64,000 nucleotides of DNA from Tetragonia tetragonoides (GCA_038025085.1 CM076152.1:28523501-28587500), one strand, 5' to 3'. Positions 24,610 through 36,667 are shown, counted from the first letter of the stretch. Numbers and translations: made by a program. The notes: generated from the sequence alone by a model not told the origin.

Positions 24610-25244
24610 AGGAGAAGAATTAAAGTTTTCTCTCTCTACAAGTGGAAATTTCAAATTTCAGATTCACAAGATACAAGTACCCATTCAATAATGCAACCCA
24701 AAATTCAGCAACTAAGCTGAAAATTACACAAGTTCAAGACAAAAAGTAAGGAATTTGGTCAAAAATTGACTTACCTTCAAAAGCTTAGAGCTCTCGACAG
24801 TGGAGAAGGAAGGCTCGGCAAAGAAGACGAAGAAGGCGAAAAATGAAGCAAAACGCGAGAAGACCTCGCGAAAAACTCACTTATGCAGCTCAAAGTGAGG
24901 GCCGGTAGCGGCGCTCGCTAAGAGGCCCAGCGTCTGCCAGCACGCGCGGGCCCCCTACTGTCCCACGACTTCCTTCCAGCCCAAAAAGCATTATTTTGCA
25001 TAGTTCGTTCGCGACAAAGACCAGCACCGAGCGCGCGGGAACAAATCCTCTTGGGCCCACCAATTCAAAATTCAATAGATGGTCCATCTTACGGTACCCA
25101 GTATTATCAGGTAAAACTAACCCATTTATTTTGCAGGTCCCAAAAACACAAGCCCAAGTATTCTCCAATAATATTGATGACCCGGAGCGGCCAAAATATT
25201 TTTTAAAGCCCAGTGGTTCCTCTAACACTATCTATTTATTAGGA
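24610..25244 (-). promoter_or_regulatory. Upstream region of aORF2 in element A
   Basis: Leader and promoter region of the antisense PMD gene, alignable with B 33200-33920. It contains one degraded palindrome (GCCGGTAGCGGC, 24901-24912). Plus-strand frames here are incidental. Confidence 0.45.
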
Positions 25245-25251
25245 CATGCGG

Positions 25252-25500
25252 TGTTCCTAAATTGTGTTTCAACAACCAGTGGTCATTATTTTTGGACAAT
25301 CAGTGTCCATTATTTTGGGACAGCCGGTGTCCATCATTTCGAGACAGTCGGTGTACATCATTTTGGACAGCCAGTGTCCATTATTTTTGGACCGCTAGTG
25401 TCCATTATTGTGGGACAACCAGTGTCCATCATTTTGGATAGCTGGTGTCCATTATTTTGGGACAGCCAGTGTCCATTATTTTAGGTAGCCGGTGTCCACA
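25252..25500 (+). repeat. Tandem repeat, ~23-bp unit, in the 3' region of A
   Basis: About ten degenerate copies of a unit like GACAGCCAGTGTCCATTATT. Tandem arrays in the 3' untranslated region are a known feature of Tat elements. Confidence 0.8.
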
Positions 25501-25629
25501 AATTCTGCCAGTTAATGATCACTTGTATGGCTATATTGTCCTTTGTCTTTATATGTTTCCGTCAATGATTGCTTAAATTGTTGCATCTAAACTTTTCATA
25601 TGTCTTAACCATTTACAGCCTTCATTTTT

Positions 25630-25870
25630 GATCGCGTTGTCTCGTCGACCTTTTCGTTTCTCGTGCAGGAACGGAATCTCGGCATCCGCCACGTGGTGCT
25701 TAGTCACTATTTGCTGAGAATAAAGCATTTATACTATTCACTCTCACCATATTATTTTCCATTTATAGCCGTTATTTTGATTGCGCTGTCTCGTCGACTA
25801 TTTCGTTTCTTGTGCAAGGACGGTATCTCGGCACCGCCGAGTGGTGTTTGATCACTGTTTGTTGAAGCAC
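25630..25870 (+). repeat. Two-copy ~140-bp duplication in A
   Basis: Two diverged copies of a block with CTCGTCGACCTTTTCGTTTC and GGCATCCGCC. The same two-copy arrangement occurs in B at 30540-30760, so the duplication predates the A/B split. Confidence 0.7.
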
Positions 25871-26152
25871 TCTATGTGGATCATTCTCAAAGTGTTACTA
25901 ACTTTTTTATTTACTCTGAATACATGTCCCCTGCAGGCATTGAGACCATCTCGAGCGTTGTTGCCCTGCTTACCATTGCCTTTATTTTTCTTGTGTTCAC
26001 TGAGATGAAACCTTAGCGCTCTACGAGCATGTCCTAATCAGGTTTGTCTTCATATGCATGCATATTGTACACCCTCACACACCATGCGCACATCAGCATC
26101 CTGCATGTCGCCTTCGCAATACTTTGATCTTCGCTTTTACTCAAGCTCGATC

Positions 26153-26166
26153 AAAGTGGGGGCTTT
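26153..26166 (+). promoter_or_regulatory. Polypurine tract of element A
   Basis: AAAGTGGGGGCTTT lies immediately before the 3' LTR start TGTAGATGCC and is conserved with B. Confidence 0.8.
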
Positions 26167-27418
26167 TGTAGATGCCAAAAAAGCGTTTTCAGATTTTTCC
26201 GTAAAAGCCCATGATGAAAGGAGTAATTTATAAATTTGAATGCTATTTTTGCTTTGATAGGTAAAATAAGGTCTCAGGTTTTTCCTCAATCACTCCTTCA
26301 TTCCAATCTCATTCAAAAGCCTCGTTCAAGAGTTTTCCAATGACACTTCTCGTGTCTTTTCCGACTCCCGGTTGTCAAGTTACTAATCAGGGTAAAACCG
26401 TCTTTTACTGCAGAAGGGTAAAACGGTCTTTTCACATTTTCAGAATACTAAAATTCCTCCGAAAATTAAAATAGACTGGATGTCGTCATAATGACGACAC
26501 CCAGCTGGCAAGCTGACAGCCGCCAGCGCCGCTGTGAGCACTGTCCCATGGCCGCTAGCAGCGCTCGCTGGGTCTTCCAGGCCCGTCTTTTTCTAAGCCC
26601 AATTCCCGATTTTCGATCATCTCTTCACCCGTCCAATCTTATTTCTTTCCCTATAAATATGACCCTCGACCCTCAGTTCAAAACATACAGTCTACAGTTG
26701 ACAACCTCTATTCTCGGTTGAGTACTTCCGAGCTTCCCACTTTTTCTTCCAAATTTATTCTTTACGTGAGATTTTGTGTCTACTAATCATTTGCTAAATA
26801 GCCTAGAGTTCAGGTACTAACTCCTGAGGGCTCCAATTAAATTAATTGTTTATTTTCTAGTAGTCAAAATGTAGATATTATGCCAATAGCGTCTTTTATT
26901 GCTTACTAAACATTGTCTTTCAAAACATGTCTAGTCGTTGTAATGCTTAACTTGCCAATCGAATGCATATCTAAATAAGGGTCACTAATAAATGTCGTGA
27001 TGCTTGTGATGAAGCAATTAATAGTCTAATCTAAGTTGTTGATCCGGTTTGTGTGGGGATCATGTCTTTAAATTATTAAGCAAACTTGAGTTAGTAGAGG
27101 TCGTCATAAAATGGGCGAGTTGGGTGCCTAACACCTTCCCACCTGGTACCTTCGCCCCCAAACCCTTTATTCTTGGGTACTCATATGTTCTGTATGAGCG
27201 GGAGTCTTTCTAAAAACATGATTAGTTCACTTATCGCGCTATTGGGTTGTCCCTTCGGTTTGTCCCTTCGATAAAACGCTAATAGCAGATTTGTGACCTC
27301 TTTCATGGTTTTTATTCAATTCAAGTCTTTACAAAAGCTTTTCTAACTCGATGGTCCCTTGAACTTATCTAAACCCCCAACTTACAAATTTTTTTTAAGG
27401 ACGCACTCCGTGGAAACC
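26167..27418 (+). repeat. 3' LTR of element A, missing its last ~65 bp
   Basis: Starts TGTAGATGCC and aligns with B's LTR until GGACGCACTCCGTGG. Contains decayed palindromes (GCCGCTAGCAGC at 26552), a TGACG palindrome (26476-26504) and a TATA box (CCCTATAAATATGACC, about 26650). Confidence 0.8.
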
Positions 27419-28252
27419 AATACAATTAAATCTCTCTTAATCCAAAGCGTGTCCCTTTACTTAATAAACGTCTTTTCTGTGACCTTATTTTGTGTTTTCC
27501 GTCAGACGATTTTTGTATTATCAATTTTACCCTTATTAAAACGCAGGTATGCCTTCTTTAAATGACATTTGACGATTGAGATGTTAAGTTTTGTTCATAA
27601 AATCAAATATCACCCATGACTCGCCATTCTTCCCTAATCCTCCATTTTCGTGTGTTTGTGTAATGGTACCACTCGATCTGATAATTACAACAATGATGAC
27701 CATGATCTCTCTTTCACTACTCAATCTAATAAATAATGAAGCTCTCAAGCAACTTTTTCGAGAGGATTTTAACCTGTGTTGTGCGTGGTGGCTCACTTGG
27801 TGGGTTTATCATTACGTCATGGTCATCGTCTTCGTCATCATCTTAGTGGGCTTCAGTGACGACGACCACCACCATCACGACAATGGCGGAATGCCCAATT
27901 GAATTTTTAAGGAGATGGGATTGATGAGAGAGAAAGAGAGGAGGAGAAGAAGGTGGTAGTGGCGGTGGAGAAAGAGGGAGGAGAGAGAAAGTTGACAGCA
28001 AGGCTGATGAAGTTAGCTCAGAGTGATAGGGGCAATTTCGCCTGCTTATTTTGGTCGAAAATGGACCCTAGCAACTCCATAGCCTTTCAACATAGACACG
28101 TCACTAATTAACAGATACCTGTAACGGAAAACACAAAATAAGGTTACGGAGTAGATCTTTAAAAAGTAAAAGGGCACGCTTTGGATTTATAGAGATGTTT
28201 TGGGCACCAATTAGACAAGTTAAAATCACAAGGGTACCAATTGGAATTCCCC
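27419..28252. mobile_element. Long-TIR DNA element remnant, possibly MULE-type
   Basis: Inverted repeats of about 80-100 bp share AATCCAAAGCGTG and CCTTATTTTGTGTTTTCCGT (27460-27515, and inverted at about 28110-28200). The right end may extend to GGGTACCAATTGGAATTCCCC near 28252. The left tip is cut at the junction with element A. The short frame 27591-27902 lies inside but has no recognisable family. Confidence 0.6.
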
Positions 28253-28504
28253 TTTTTTATTGAACTAAATTAAATTTTACTGAACTGGTCTCTTATTAGA
28301 AACTCTATCTATCAATATTCATTTTTATTAAACTCTAAGCATTATAATGTATAAGTTTCCTAAATAATTTATATATGAGATATATATATATGCAGAATAA
28401 TAGGCCAACAAATTTATGGGAACAACTCAAAGCCTCCATAGAGAAATATGATAAACAAAAGAAAATATAAACTTTCATAATACAAATACATGGCAAAAAA
28501 TCTA
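28253..28504. other. AT-rich spacer
   Basis: No supported feature. Confidence 0.5.
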
Positions 28505-28760
28505 CAATAACCGTCAACTATTGCAAGTTACCTTAATAAGTGAATGAGAATCGTTTATCTTTATATAAGTGATCTTAACCGTTAAATATTTTCTTTTACA
28601 AAAAAAAAAAAATTATTCTTTTTGTTTGTTTTTTGCTTCACTATCTTTAGTCTGTTTATATGCGTATTGCCGCAATACTCAATTGGGTTTACGTTTAACC
28701 CTTGCTCCATGATTACAGTAACAGAGGTGGGAACTCCCAAGTTTGGTTCTGCTAATTTAA

Positions 28761-28765
28761 TAATT
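28761..28765. repeat. Target site duplication of C, left (TAATT)
   Basis: Identical to 51827-51831. Confidence 0.9.
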
Positions 28766-28886
28766 TGATATGAGATTTCTAGAACAATCAATTGAAGAAA
28801 TCTCTAGCAATAACAATGGAACTCAAGATTAAGAATTGAGCTCGATTTATTATTTGCAATGGTGAATCTGAATGAGAGAGAGAGAG
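28766..28886 (-). repeat. 3' LTR of C, part 1
   Basis: Plus-strand start TGATATGAGATTTCTAG, identical in form to 51479 onward. It ends in a short GA tract where B inserted and continues at 46452. Confidence 0.9.
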
Positions 28887-30247
28887 TGTAAGGACCCGGG
28901 ATTTTCACCATACCAATCCTTTTGTTTTTCCCCGGAGTGCGTCCTTATAGAAAATTTGTTATTTGGGGGCTTAGATAAGTTCAAGGGACCATCGAGTTAG
29001 AAAAACTTTTGAAAAGACTTGATTTGAATAAAAACCATGAAAGAGGTCACGAATCTGCTATTGGCATTTTATCGAATAGACAAACCGAAGGGACAACCCA
29101 ATAGCGCGAAAAGTGAACTAATCATGTTTTTAGAAAGACTCCCGCTTATATAAAACATATAAGTACCCAAGAATAATAGGTTCGGGGGCGAAGGTACGAG
29201 GTGGGAAGGTGTTAGGCACCCAACTCGCCCATATTATGACGGCCTCTACTGACTCAAGTTTGCTTAATAATTTAAAGACATAATTCCCACACAAACCGGA
29301 TTAACAACCTAGACATAGACTATTAATTGGTTCATCACAAGCATCACAACATTTATTTTTTACCCTTATTTAGACATGCATTTGATTGACAAGTTGAGCA
29401 GCACAACGACTATACAGACAATATTTAGGAAGCAATAAAAACGTGACCTAGCATGATATCTACATTATGACTACTTAGAAAATAAAAAAAGTAAGCAATT
29501 AATTTAATTTGAGCCCTTAGGAATTTGTACCTGAACTGTAGGCTATATTTGACAAGAATAGTAAAAATAAATCTCAAGTTTGGAAGAAAGAGGGGGAAGC
29601 TCAGTGTTAATACTCCTGAGAATAGAGGTTGCCAATTGTAGGCTGTGTGTTTTGAACTGAGGGTGGAGGGTTGTTTATATAGGCGTTGGAAGTAGGGTTG
29701 AACGGGTCAAAATTAAGTTGAAAACGAGACGGGCTTGAAAAATGAGCCGGGCCCGAAGGGAAAGGCAGTGCCGCTAGCGGCTCTGGCTTGGGCTGCTAGC
29801 GGCTTTGGCTTGGGCCGCTAGCGGCCTTGGTCAGCGCCACTAGCGGAGCTGGCCTAGGCCGCTAGCGGCCCTGGGACATCTTCCAGGGCCGCAGACGGCT
29901 GTCAGCAGCCAGCTGGATGACGACGTCATCTAGCCTGTCTTTATCTTCCGGGGAATTTTTAATGATCCGAAAAATAGGAAAAGACTGTTTTACCCTTGAG
30001 TGGTGAAAGACGATTTTACCCCTATATAGCAACTTGGCGACCGGAGGTCGGAATGAGGCATGAAACGTGTCTTTGGAAAGCTCTTGAATGGGGCTTTTGG
30101 ATGGAATGAAATAAAGGAGTGTTTGGAGGAAAACGTGAGACCTTATTTTAAACTATTAAAGCAAAATAGCAGTTCAAGCTTAAACATTACTCCTTTCATC
30201 ATCGGGCTTTTGCGGAGAAATCTAAAGACGCTATTTTGGCGTCTACA
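28887..30247 (-). repeat. 3' LTR of element B
   Basis: On minus begins TGTAGACGCC and ends GGGTCCTTACA. Contains five palindromes at 22-bp steps (29770-29869) and a TGACG palindrome (29913-29933). Confidence 0.92.
29770..29869 (-). promoter_or_regulatory. Palindrome array in the 3' LTR of B (five sites, 22-bp period)
   Basis: Sites start at 29770, 29792, 29814, 29836 and 29858. Three are exact GCCGCTAGCGGC; GCTGCTAGCGGC and GCCACTAGCGGA are variants. Every interval is 22 bp. Confidence 0.9.
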
Positions 30248-30262
30248 GAAGCCCCCACTTTG
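30248..30262 (-). promoter_or_regulatory. Polypurine tract of element B
   Basis: On minus, AAAGTGGGGGCTTC directly precedes the 3' LTR. Confidence 0.85.
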
Positions 30263-30539
30263 ATCGAGCTTGAGTAAAAGCGAAGATCAAAGTACTCCGA
30301 TGGCGACATGCAGGATGCTGATGTGCAAACGGTGTGTGAGAGTGTACAATATGCATGCATATGAAGACAAAACTGTGTTGGAACACGCTCGTAGTGTGCT
30401 AAGATTTCATCCCTGTGAACACAAGAGAAACTGAAGGGTTAATAGTAGCAGGATAGATGGCCTAAACGTCTGCTGGGGAACTGTATTCAAAGTGAATGAA
30501 AAAGTTAGTAATACTTTGAGAATGATCAACATAGAGTGC

Positions 30540-30790
30540 TTCGACAAACAGTGACTAAACACCGCTCGGCGGATGTCGAGATTTCGTTCCTCTTCGAGAA
30601 ACGAAAAAGACAACGAGACAGCGCGATTAAAAATAACGGCTGCAAAAATGGTTAGTAACATGAGTGTGAATAGTATAAATGGTTTATCGAGCAAACAGTG
30701 ACTAAGCACTACTCGGCGGATGCCGAGATTCCGTCCCTGCATAAGAAACAAAAAGGTCGACGAGATAGCGCAATCAACATGACGGCTGTA
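30540..30790 (-). repeat. Two-copy duplication in the 3' region of B
   Basis: Two diverged copies around CAAACAGTGACTAA and GGCGGATGCCGAGATT. Homologous to A 25630-25870. Confidence 0.75.
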
Positions 30791-30799
30791 AAATGGTTA

Positions 30800-31150
30800 A
30801 AACATATGAACAGTTTAAATGCAATTGGTTAAGTAATCATTGACTGAAACATATAAAACAATGGATAGTATAATCGCTTTAAGCGATCATTGACTGAAGC
30901 ATATAAAATAATGGACAGTATAATCGCAACAGTTTAAGCGATCATTGACTGAAACATATAAAGAAAAATAATGGACAGTATAACCGCAACAGTTTAAGCG
31001 ATCATTGACTGACACAAAATAAGTAACTTTGCAGAGGGATAGTTTAACCGCAATAGCTTAAGCGATCATTGACTAACCCCAAAAATTTGTAACCTTGCTG
31101 AGGGATAGTTTAACCGCAATAACTTTAGCGATCATTGACTAACCCCGAAA
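30800..31150 (-). repeat. Tandem repeat, ~60-bp unit, in the 3' region of B
   Basis: About five to six copies of a unit containing AGCGATCATTGACTGAA and GGACAGTATAACCGCAA. The position corresponds to the unrelated ~23-bp array in A. One unit end is reused at the 33195 rearrangement junction. Confidence 0.8.
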
Positions 31151-32050
31151 ATTTGTAGTGTCGAGTTGCTTAATAAGTGCTGTTGAAAATTTCGGGCTTA
31201 TGAATAAATCGGGCGCTCCGGGTCGTGAGAGTCGTCGCCTGCAAAAATAACTTCAGTACCTGGGACCTGCAAAAATAAACGTGTTAATTCTACCTGTAAA
31301 TGGTTGGTACCGTAAAATGGGCCAACTGTAGAATTTTGAATTTGTGGGCCCGAGGGCTTTGCTCCCGCGCGTTTGGTACTGAAGTAGCCGCGAGACGAAC
31401 TGTAATAACGAACTCTGGACTGGAAAAGGGGCCTTAGGTCAGCTTGTGGGGCCCGTGCTGCAGGTCTGCAGGGCCGCTAGCGGCCCAGGCTAGAGCGTTG
31501 GGCTTCGGTTTGAAGCCGCTAGCGGCGCTGGGCTTGAGCCAAATAAAAGCGCTTCGGCGCTTTCTCTCTCCTCTTTTCGCGTTTTTTGCTTCTTCTCCAC
31601 CGAGCCATTGTCGAGAGCTTTGGGTTGAAGGTCCTCCATTGTTGAGTGCTTCACTCCACTTGAGGTAAGTTGATTCTTGTCCGTTTTCTTCGGAGTTTGT
31701 CTTGAACTTGCTTATTTTTCCGTCTAGTTGCTGAATTTTGAGTTACATTGTTGAATGGGTGCTTGTAGCTTGCGAATCTGAAACTTTTATTCTCCCTCTT
31801 GTAGAGAGAGAACGCTTCATTGTGTTCTCATGGCTCCCGTAGACAAGGGAAAACGTCCTATGTGCGACGAGGAGTATGACCGGAATCTTTTCCAGTCCCG
31901 TAGACAGAGTCATTTGTCTGACCCAGAGCTGGTACGTTTTCTGACTCAACTTTTTTTGTGTTCAGCATATTTGAACTGAACATTGGAACTGTTAGTGCAC
32001 ACGAACAAATCGGGATTTGTACTGGATTGGTGGTCAGCTGTGCATAATTC
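31125..32050 (+). pseudogene. Extra truncated copy of the aORF2 promoter and first exon
   Basis: Near-identical to 33195-34262. It includes two exact palindromes (31473, 31515) and the start MAPVDKGKRPMCDEEYDRN at 31830, but about 120 bp of exon 1 are missing. After GTGCATAATT it breaks into a pol fragment. No downstream PMD exon follows, so it cannot make a PMD protein. It is part of a chimeric duplication in B. Confidence 0.8.
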
Positions 32051-32065
32051 TCGCAATGTAGTTTT

Positions 32066-33195
32066 CAAATGGGATCCGTGGTCACTTATGATTTCATGTG
32101 GAACACCGTATCGGCAAATGATGTTGTTCCTTATGAATTTGGACACTTGCTTGGAGGTAAGGATAGCATAGGATTGGGCTTCAACCCACTTGTGAAAATA
32201 GTCTATGGCTACTAGGATGTATTCATGTCCTCCCGAGCCCTTTGGGGTGATCTTTCCAATGATGTCTATTCCCCATGCAAAAAATGGCCAAGGAGAAGTG
32301 AAGTTGTGAAGAATCGAGGGTGGCATATGCTGCAGGTTGGCATATATTTGACATTTCTTACATTTCTTGACATAGTCGTAACAATCCTTTTCCATAGTAA
32401 CCCAGTAATATCCCAGTCGTAGGACCATTTTGGAGAGCATTCGGCCATTCATGTGTGGCCCACACACCCCATTGTGTACTTCGTCCATGATCTCTGCAGC
32501 TTCTTCGGCGTTCACGCATCTGAGGTTTACCCAGTTGTGGGATTTTTTGTACAGAACCCCCTTGTATTCTATGTATTGCGCCGCTAAGAGACGGATGGCC
32601 CGTTGAGCTCTTAGTGGGGCATCCTGAGGGTACGCTCCTTTGGTGATGTAGTTGTAGACGTCCTGGTACCAAGGGTCTTCTTTGATCGGAGCCAAGGTAA
32701 TTTCTGTGTCGAGGTTGTTGCAAAAGGCTGGCTCGCTTCTTCTTTGTATACAAATAGGCATCATGCTAACTGGATCGGGTATGATAATCAAAGATGCTAG
32801 CTTGGATAGAGCGTCCGCAAATTGATTGTCTTCTCGTGGGAGTTATGTGAAGGCTACCTCCTCAAAGTTGTCCAGTACTTTATCCAAAAATTCCTGGTAA
32901 AGTGCTAGGCTTTCACTGCGAACTTTCCACTTCCAAGAAACCTGGTTGATGATTAGTAAGGAATCCCCATAGACCTTGAGTATTCTGATACCTAGGCCTA
33001 CTGCTGCTTGGAGACCGATGATACATGCTTCATATTCGGCTGCGTTATTGGTGACGGGAAAGTCTAACTTTACTGAAATGGGCGTATGAGCTTCGTCTGG
33101 AGATACTAGAAGCACTCCTGCGTTGCAGCCCTTTTGGTTGGATGCTCCATCCAAATACATTTTCCAGCAATTTTCCTCAACCAGGGCCACGTCTT
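32066..33195 (-). pseudogene. Duplicated pol fragment (archaeal-type RNase H to integrase core)
   Basis: Matches B 39520-40660 in the same orientation, with high identity. It carries an RNase H part starting at about DVALVEENCWKMYLDGASNQ, a stop before 32842, then the integrase zinc region and catalytic core with GIDIIGKI and SDHGSHL, ending abruptly near 32066. The first catalytic Asp is intact here, unlike in the main copy. At 33195 it joins a tandem-repeat unit. This is a dead fragment created by recombination or template switching. Confidence 0.85.
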
Positions 33196-33544
33196 TAGCG
33201 ATCATTGACTAACCCCGAAAATTTGTAGTGTCGAGTTGCTTAACAAGTGCCGTTGAAAATTTCGGGCTTATGAATAAATCGGGCGCCCCGGGTCGTGAGA
33301 GTCGTCGCCGTGTAGATCCGAGTTTCAGTACCTGGGACCTGCAAAAATAAACGGGTTAATTCTACTTGTAAATGGTTGGTACCGTGAAATGGGCCAACTG
33401 TCGAATTTTGAATTTGAGGGCCCGAGGGCTTTGGTCCTGCGCGTTTGGTACTGAAGTTGCCGCGAGACGAACTGTAATAACGAACTCTGGACTGGAAAAG
33501 GGGCCTTAGGTCAGCTTGTGGGGCCCGTGCTGCAGGTCCACAGG

Positions 33545-33642
33545 GCCGCTAGCGGCCCAGGCCAGAGCGCTGGGCTTCGGTTTGAAGCCGCTAGCGGCTC
33601 TGGCCAGCGCCGCTAGCGGCGCTGGGCTTGAGCCAAATAAAA
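33545..33642 (+). promoter_or_regulatory. aORF2 promoter of B: palindromes and TATA-like box
   Basis: Exact GCCGCTAGCGGC at 33545, 33587 and 33609 (last interval 22 bp), followed by CCAAATAAAAGCGC (about 33632). The PMD gene ATG is at 33922. The GC-rich stretch contrasts with flanking sequence. Confidence 0.65.
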
Positions 33643-33921
33643 GCGCTTCGGCGCTTTCTCTCCTCTTTTCGCGTTTTTTGCTTCTTCCCCACCGAGCCAT
33701 TGTCGAGAGCTTTGGGTTGAAGGTCCTCCATTGTTGAGTGCTTCACTCCACTTGAGGTAAGTTGATTCTTGTCCGTTTTCTTCGGTTTTTGTCTTGAACT
33801 TGCTTATTTTTCCGTCTAGTTGCTGCATTTTGAGTTGCATTGTTGAATGGGTGCTTGTAGCTTGCGAATCTGAAACTTTTATTTTCCCTCTTGTAGAGAG
33901 AAAAAGCTTCATTGTGTTCTC

Positions 33922-36667
33922 ATGGCTCCCGTAGACAAGGGGAAACGTCCTATGTGCGACGAGGAGTATGACCGGAGCCTTTTTCGCACCGAGTTGCCTT
34001 CTACTCGAAAGCCTCCAACTTGTCCCGCGGATGGGGCTCGACTGTACCAAGATTCGTTCATGCGGTTAGACTGGCGCCCGCCTGGCTTTTTGAACCGCAG
34101 TGTTCTGTTGCCGACTAGACAGAGTCATTTGTCTGACCCAGAGCTGGTACGTTTTCTGACTCAACTTCTTTTGTGTTCAGCATATTTGAACTGAAAATTG
34201 GAACTGTTAATGCACACGAACAAATTGGGATTTGTACTGGATTGGTGGTCAGCTGTGCATAATTTGTGGTGAAATTTATTTTAGCTGTATTTGTGGTGTA
34301 TTGGGTACTTGAGAAAATTTTGTTGGCTTGGCCAGGGTGTTGGGGTTATGCTGCAGGCTCATGGGACTACTTCCCATTAGTCTATGTTGTTGGGTACCTT
34401 TCGGAGAGGGCCAGGAGTTTGGTGCTGGACTCGGGTCTTGCTGATTTCTTGACTATTATCCCTGCCTGTCACTCGGGGGATTCTAGGATCGTTTCCCGGG
34501 GTTTACTAGAGAGGTTTTGGGATTGCACGAACACCTTCCATACACCTGTGGGAGAGATGTTTCCTACCCCTTATCAGTTTGTTTTGCTGACGGGGTTGTC
34601 TTTTAGAGGGCGTCGTATCCAGTATGACGCGGATTATTGGCGACAGAGTAACACGTTGTCGGATCTTTACGGGCCTGTATATGCCCTTTTTTACCAGGAT
34701 CGGATTTCCTTGTCGCGGCTGTGGGAGGCCGCATCTGCGCAGGGGCTCACCGAAGAGCAGAGGGCTCGTAATTTCGTGGCTTGCTTGCTGGGGTCGACGA
34801 TCTTTGCTCAGAAGAAGAGCGTGTGTCAAGTCGGTTTCTTGACATGTTTGGAGGATTTGTCCAAGGTGCGTGAGTTCAACCTTGGTGGAGCCGCTTATGC
34901 TTCTTTGGTGAAGTGGTGCCGTCGGGCCTGTAGGCCTAAGGAGACGAGTGAGAGGACATCTATCACGGGTCCGTGGAGGATCTTAGAGGTAGACTCTCCT
35001 TTTTTTGTTTATTCCTCGCCTTTTGCCTATGTCTTCAACTAGGGAAGTCACCTTTGCTTGTGTGCTTATTTGCGTGACAGTTGTGGTTCTTTGAGTATTT
35101 TCCAGCCTTCGGTCCTCATCGTCCTGGTTTGAGGATGTTTCCTTTAGGCTCACGATGGGTTGGTAGAGACACCCATCCTTTTACTTCCCTGGAGCATTTT
35201 CGAGCTACCTTTCAGAGCCATGTTGTGTCCACGGTACGTTGCTTCTTGATCTGTACGTTCTTTTTGTCCATTTTGTGTGAATGAACTTTGACTTAATAAT
35301 TTACAGGTATCGTGGTCCGCCTTTGATGAGATTCCTGGGGTTACTCCCCATATTACCCTAGAGTCTTTCAGGGTATCTTCTCTACGAGTGGTCTTCGAAG
35401 GGCCATTCAGCTTTGTATGGTATCTGGGGGATCGCTTGACTCGGTTGGTCTATCCCTCCTTGGGTACTCACCTGGTTCCGGAGGATCCTCCTTTGACCAT
35501 GTTTTACCTGCGCGGCCTGAGTGTGTGGGAGCTGGGGGTTGTGATCCGTGGTAGGGCAGCGCAGGAGTTTATATTGCCGGAGGTCGTTGGCTTGGACCAG
35601 ACGGCCATGTATCTGGCTTATTGCTTAGATCGCCTGATGCCGGACCTTACTTCTGAGGTAAGAAATTTGTCTGTATTTTTAAAAATTGTTTGCCCAATAT
35701 ACTGACTTTTTGTGTTCTGTAGACGGATCGTCTAGCTCTTCCGGGCCCTAGGAGGTCTCATTCTAGGGCTTCTCGGGGTCAGCCCCCAACTGTGACCTTG
35801 CCAACCAACGAGGTGAGGTATATAGCAGAGAGTGGGGGGCGCATAGTGGAGGAGCTCCCTCTCAATATTGCTGATGAAGAGGCGGTGGAGGGCCTACCCT
35901 TGCCCGATGGTTGCACGGGGGTGAGTCATCACTCTTTTTTTTTGTCTCTCTCGTATACTTGTGTTTGTTTTGAGTTTTTGACTCTATTTTGTGGCTCTTT
36001 CTTTCTTTTGTAGTTGAACCGAGAGCAGACTTCTCATGTCTTCAAGCTTATACACCTGTTGAAGAAAGGCTATGGTCGAGCGATGGGCAAGGGGAAGAGT
36101 TCTCGGTCCAAGACTATTGATGTAAGTAAATTCCCTTCTTCCTTTGTTTTAGCTAAGTGAAGTGCTTAACTTAACATTTTCGACCATCTGCAAATGTCTC
36201 AGTCTTCATCTTCGGTAGGACCACGCCACTCTTCTACAGCGAGCAGGTCATCCATTGCTCGTTTTCCTCCTGTGGTGGTGACCAGGCCTCTTGTTGATGA
36301 GGTGCCCGGACCTTCTGTCCCATATATTCCGGAGATGTTCTCTCCTGTTGATTTCCGGCCCTCTTTCGATAGGTTGCCTGCACCTATGCCCTCGGCTGGC
36401 GATTGGGCGAACGCCCCTGGGTGGGATATGTCATATGCTAGGCCTTCTCATCAGGTCCCTATGAATTTTGCAAGTCAGGTCGCAGCGAGCTTCTTTGCCT
36501 CGGGATTTCCGTCAGGTATCCCTATGCGAGCCCCAGCATATGATGGACGGGACATGAGGCATGAGAATAGTAGGCCCATATATAGCTCTTCTTTCCCTTA
36601 CTCGACCGGACACTACGGTCAAGGGCCGTCTGTTGCTGATGAGGCCGGCAGTGACGATTCTAGTTGA
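33922..36667 (+). CDS. aORF2 of element B: plant mobile domain (PMD) gene, multi-exon
   Basis: Antisense to pol. Exon 1 (33922-34146) encodes MAPVDKGKRPMCDEEYDRSL onward and has a GTACG donor. The PMD exon ends at 34988; its start (about 34336-34407) is not settled because the visible acceptors do not give a clean phase with exon 1. Then come 35081-35233, 35307-35657, 35723-35920, 36014-36121 and 36203-36667. All these exons are open, in phase 0 and bounded by GT/AG. The core shows LLERFWDCTNTFHTPVGEMF and LWFFEYFPAFGPHRPGLRMF, typical of PMD proteins; the tail is Ser/Pro-rich. PMDs are transposase-associated domains found in plant MAIN-like proteins and in Tat-element extra ORFs. The role in the element is unknown. 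Confidence 0.75.

Noticed and set aside
24996..25484. 162-codon ORF with VSIIF-like repeats
   Set aside because: Reading through the ~23-bp tandem array; no start context or family match.
25252..25500. Regularly spaced repeats resembling a CRISPR array
   Set aside because: Head-to-tail degenerate repeats of ~23 bp without unique spacers, inside a plant retrotransposon's 3' region.
29770..29869. 22-bp-spaced palindromes as a CRISPR or satellite fragment
   Set aside because: Only four or five units, always upstream of promoters; no spacers or long array, so regulatory sites fit better.
32983..33205. Second functional RNase H gene in B
   Set aside because: It is part of the duplicated pol fragment, cut at both ends and followed by a stop.
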